Positions 5,454 through 5,798 of a stretch of DNA of 5,798 nucleotides are shown here, piece after piece. Within the stretch, counting starts at the first letter, position 1, and the number at the start of each line of letters is the position of its first letter. Position numbers and translations under genes: made by a program. The DNA lies in NCBI GenBank assembly GCA_025350745.1, contig JANXXG010000347.1:1-5798 (forward strand), in the 5' to 3' direction. Below the pieces are notes generated by a model, which ran no database searches, was not told the origin of the DNA, and was given only the letters and a program-made list of their open reading frames with translations. Source of the stretch: Chloroflexota bacterium. GTDB lineage: Bacteria > Chloroflexota > Limnocylindria > P2-11E.

Positions 5454-5798
5454 GGCGTCTCGATGGCCTGCCGCACGCTCCACCCGGCGGCCTCGAGCTT
5501 TGCCGTCGCGGCATCCGCATCGATCCCGAGCTCATCGCGCACCATGCGCACCGCGCGCGCCTTGAGCTTCGCGTTGGTCGCGCGCAGATCGATCATCAGA
5601 TCGCCCTTTGTCCGGCCCGCACGGATCATGGCCGCGGTCGAGAGCATGTTCAGGACGAGCTTCGTGGCGGTGCCCGCTTTCAGGCGGCTCGAGCCGGCCA
5701 CGATCTCGGGACCGACGTCGATGACGATGGGGATCTGTGCGGCCTCCGCCAGTGCCGATCCGGTCACGCAGGTCACGCAGGCCGTTGTCGCTCCAAGG
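5450..5798 (-). CDS. murQ: N-acetylmuramic acid 6-phosphate etherase, C-terminal part (5' end beyond window)
   Basis: The last 115 or so residues of a roughly 300-residue protein are visible; the frame runs open to the right edge (LGATTACVTCVTGSALAE). The MurQ signature VGPEIVAGSSRLKAGTATK followed by LVLNMLSTAAM and LMIDLRATNAKLKARA is very well conserved. MurQ is a cytosolic SIS-fold enzyme that converts MurNAc-6-phosphate to GlcNAc-6-phosphate and D-lactate in peptidoglycan recycling. A GTG at 5776 could be mistaken for a start, but the family homology continues upstream of it. The TGA overlaps the ATG of the ChbG-like gene by four bases. The operon promoter must lie beyond the right edge. 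Confidence 0.95.
   Translation of the reverse strand, partial: LGATTACVTCVTGSALAEAAQIPIVIDVGPEIVAGSSRLKAGTATKLVLNMLSTAAMIRAGRTKGDLMIDLRATNAKLKARAVRMVRDELGIDADAATAKLEAAGWSVRQAIETP

Noticed and set aside
4945..5565. Plus-strand 206-codon open frame
   Set aside because: Antisense to the ChbG-like and murQ genes, both of which are strongly supported; composition is Arg/Ser/Ala-rich without motifs.
5450..5776. Short stand-alone 108-residue gene starting at GTG 5776
   Set aside because: MurQ homology and the open frame continue to the right edge, so this is the end of a longer gene rather than a small protein or truncated copy.
5762..5779. Tandem 9-base repeat GGTCACGCA x2 inside murQ
   Set aside because: It codes CVTCVT, and the segment fits the expected length of MurQ at this place without an insertion, so it looks coincidental.

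Overview
This is GC-rich, gene-dense bacterial DNA with almost no spacer. The bias to C or G at third codon positions, the lack of good Shine-Dalgarno sequences and the apparent leaderless starts suit a high-GC lineage such as Actinobacteriota, or a Chloroflexota or Dormibacterota-like soil or freshwater bacterium. That placement is a guess from sequence style; no rRNA or marker phylogeny is available. I see no phage, transposon, CRISPR or tRNA.

Layout, left to right: (1) an OmpR/PhoB-type response regulator on the minus strand, cut by the left edge (1-610); (2) divergent from it, a PIG-L/LmbE-type zinc deacetylase on plus (635-1453); (3) convergent with that, a small membrane protein with a NERD-like domain on minus (1443-about 2141); (4) divergent again, a two-domain SIS sugar-phosphate protein of the GlmS isomerase/NagB-II type on plus (2280-3311); (5) convergent and overlapping it by 107 bases, an XRE/HigA-like DNA-binding protein with a basic Lys/Ala/Pro tail on minus (3205-3666); (6) a tightly coupled minus-strand operon, murQ (cut by the right edge, 5450-5798), a ChbG/YdjC-like deacetylase (4677-5453) and a GHL10/DigH-like glycosidase (3739-4677), joined by ATGA and TGATG overlaps.

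The theme is amino-sugar and peptidoglycan recycling. MurQ makes GlcNAc-6-phosphate from MurNAc-6-phosphate, two unrelated deacetylase families could remove N-acetyl groups, a glycosidase-like protein could open glycan chains, and the SIS protein could turn glucosamine-6-phosphate into fructose-6-phosphate. No NagA is in view, so one of the deacetylases may fill that step; this is inference.

The most useful sequence-level observation is that four genes have a TANNNT box ending 6-7 bases before the start codon (TTG, GTG or ATG) and no Shine-Dalgarno sequence. This is the pattern of leaderless transcripts. At the response regulator/PIG-L junction two such boxes overlap by two bases on opposite strands. 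I found no clear new defence or mobile system here.
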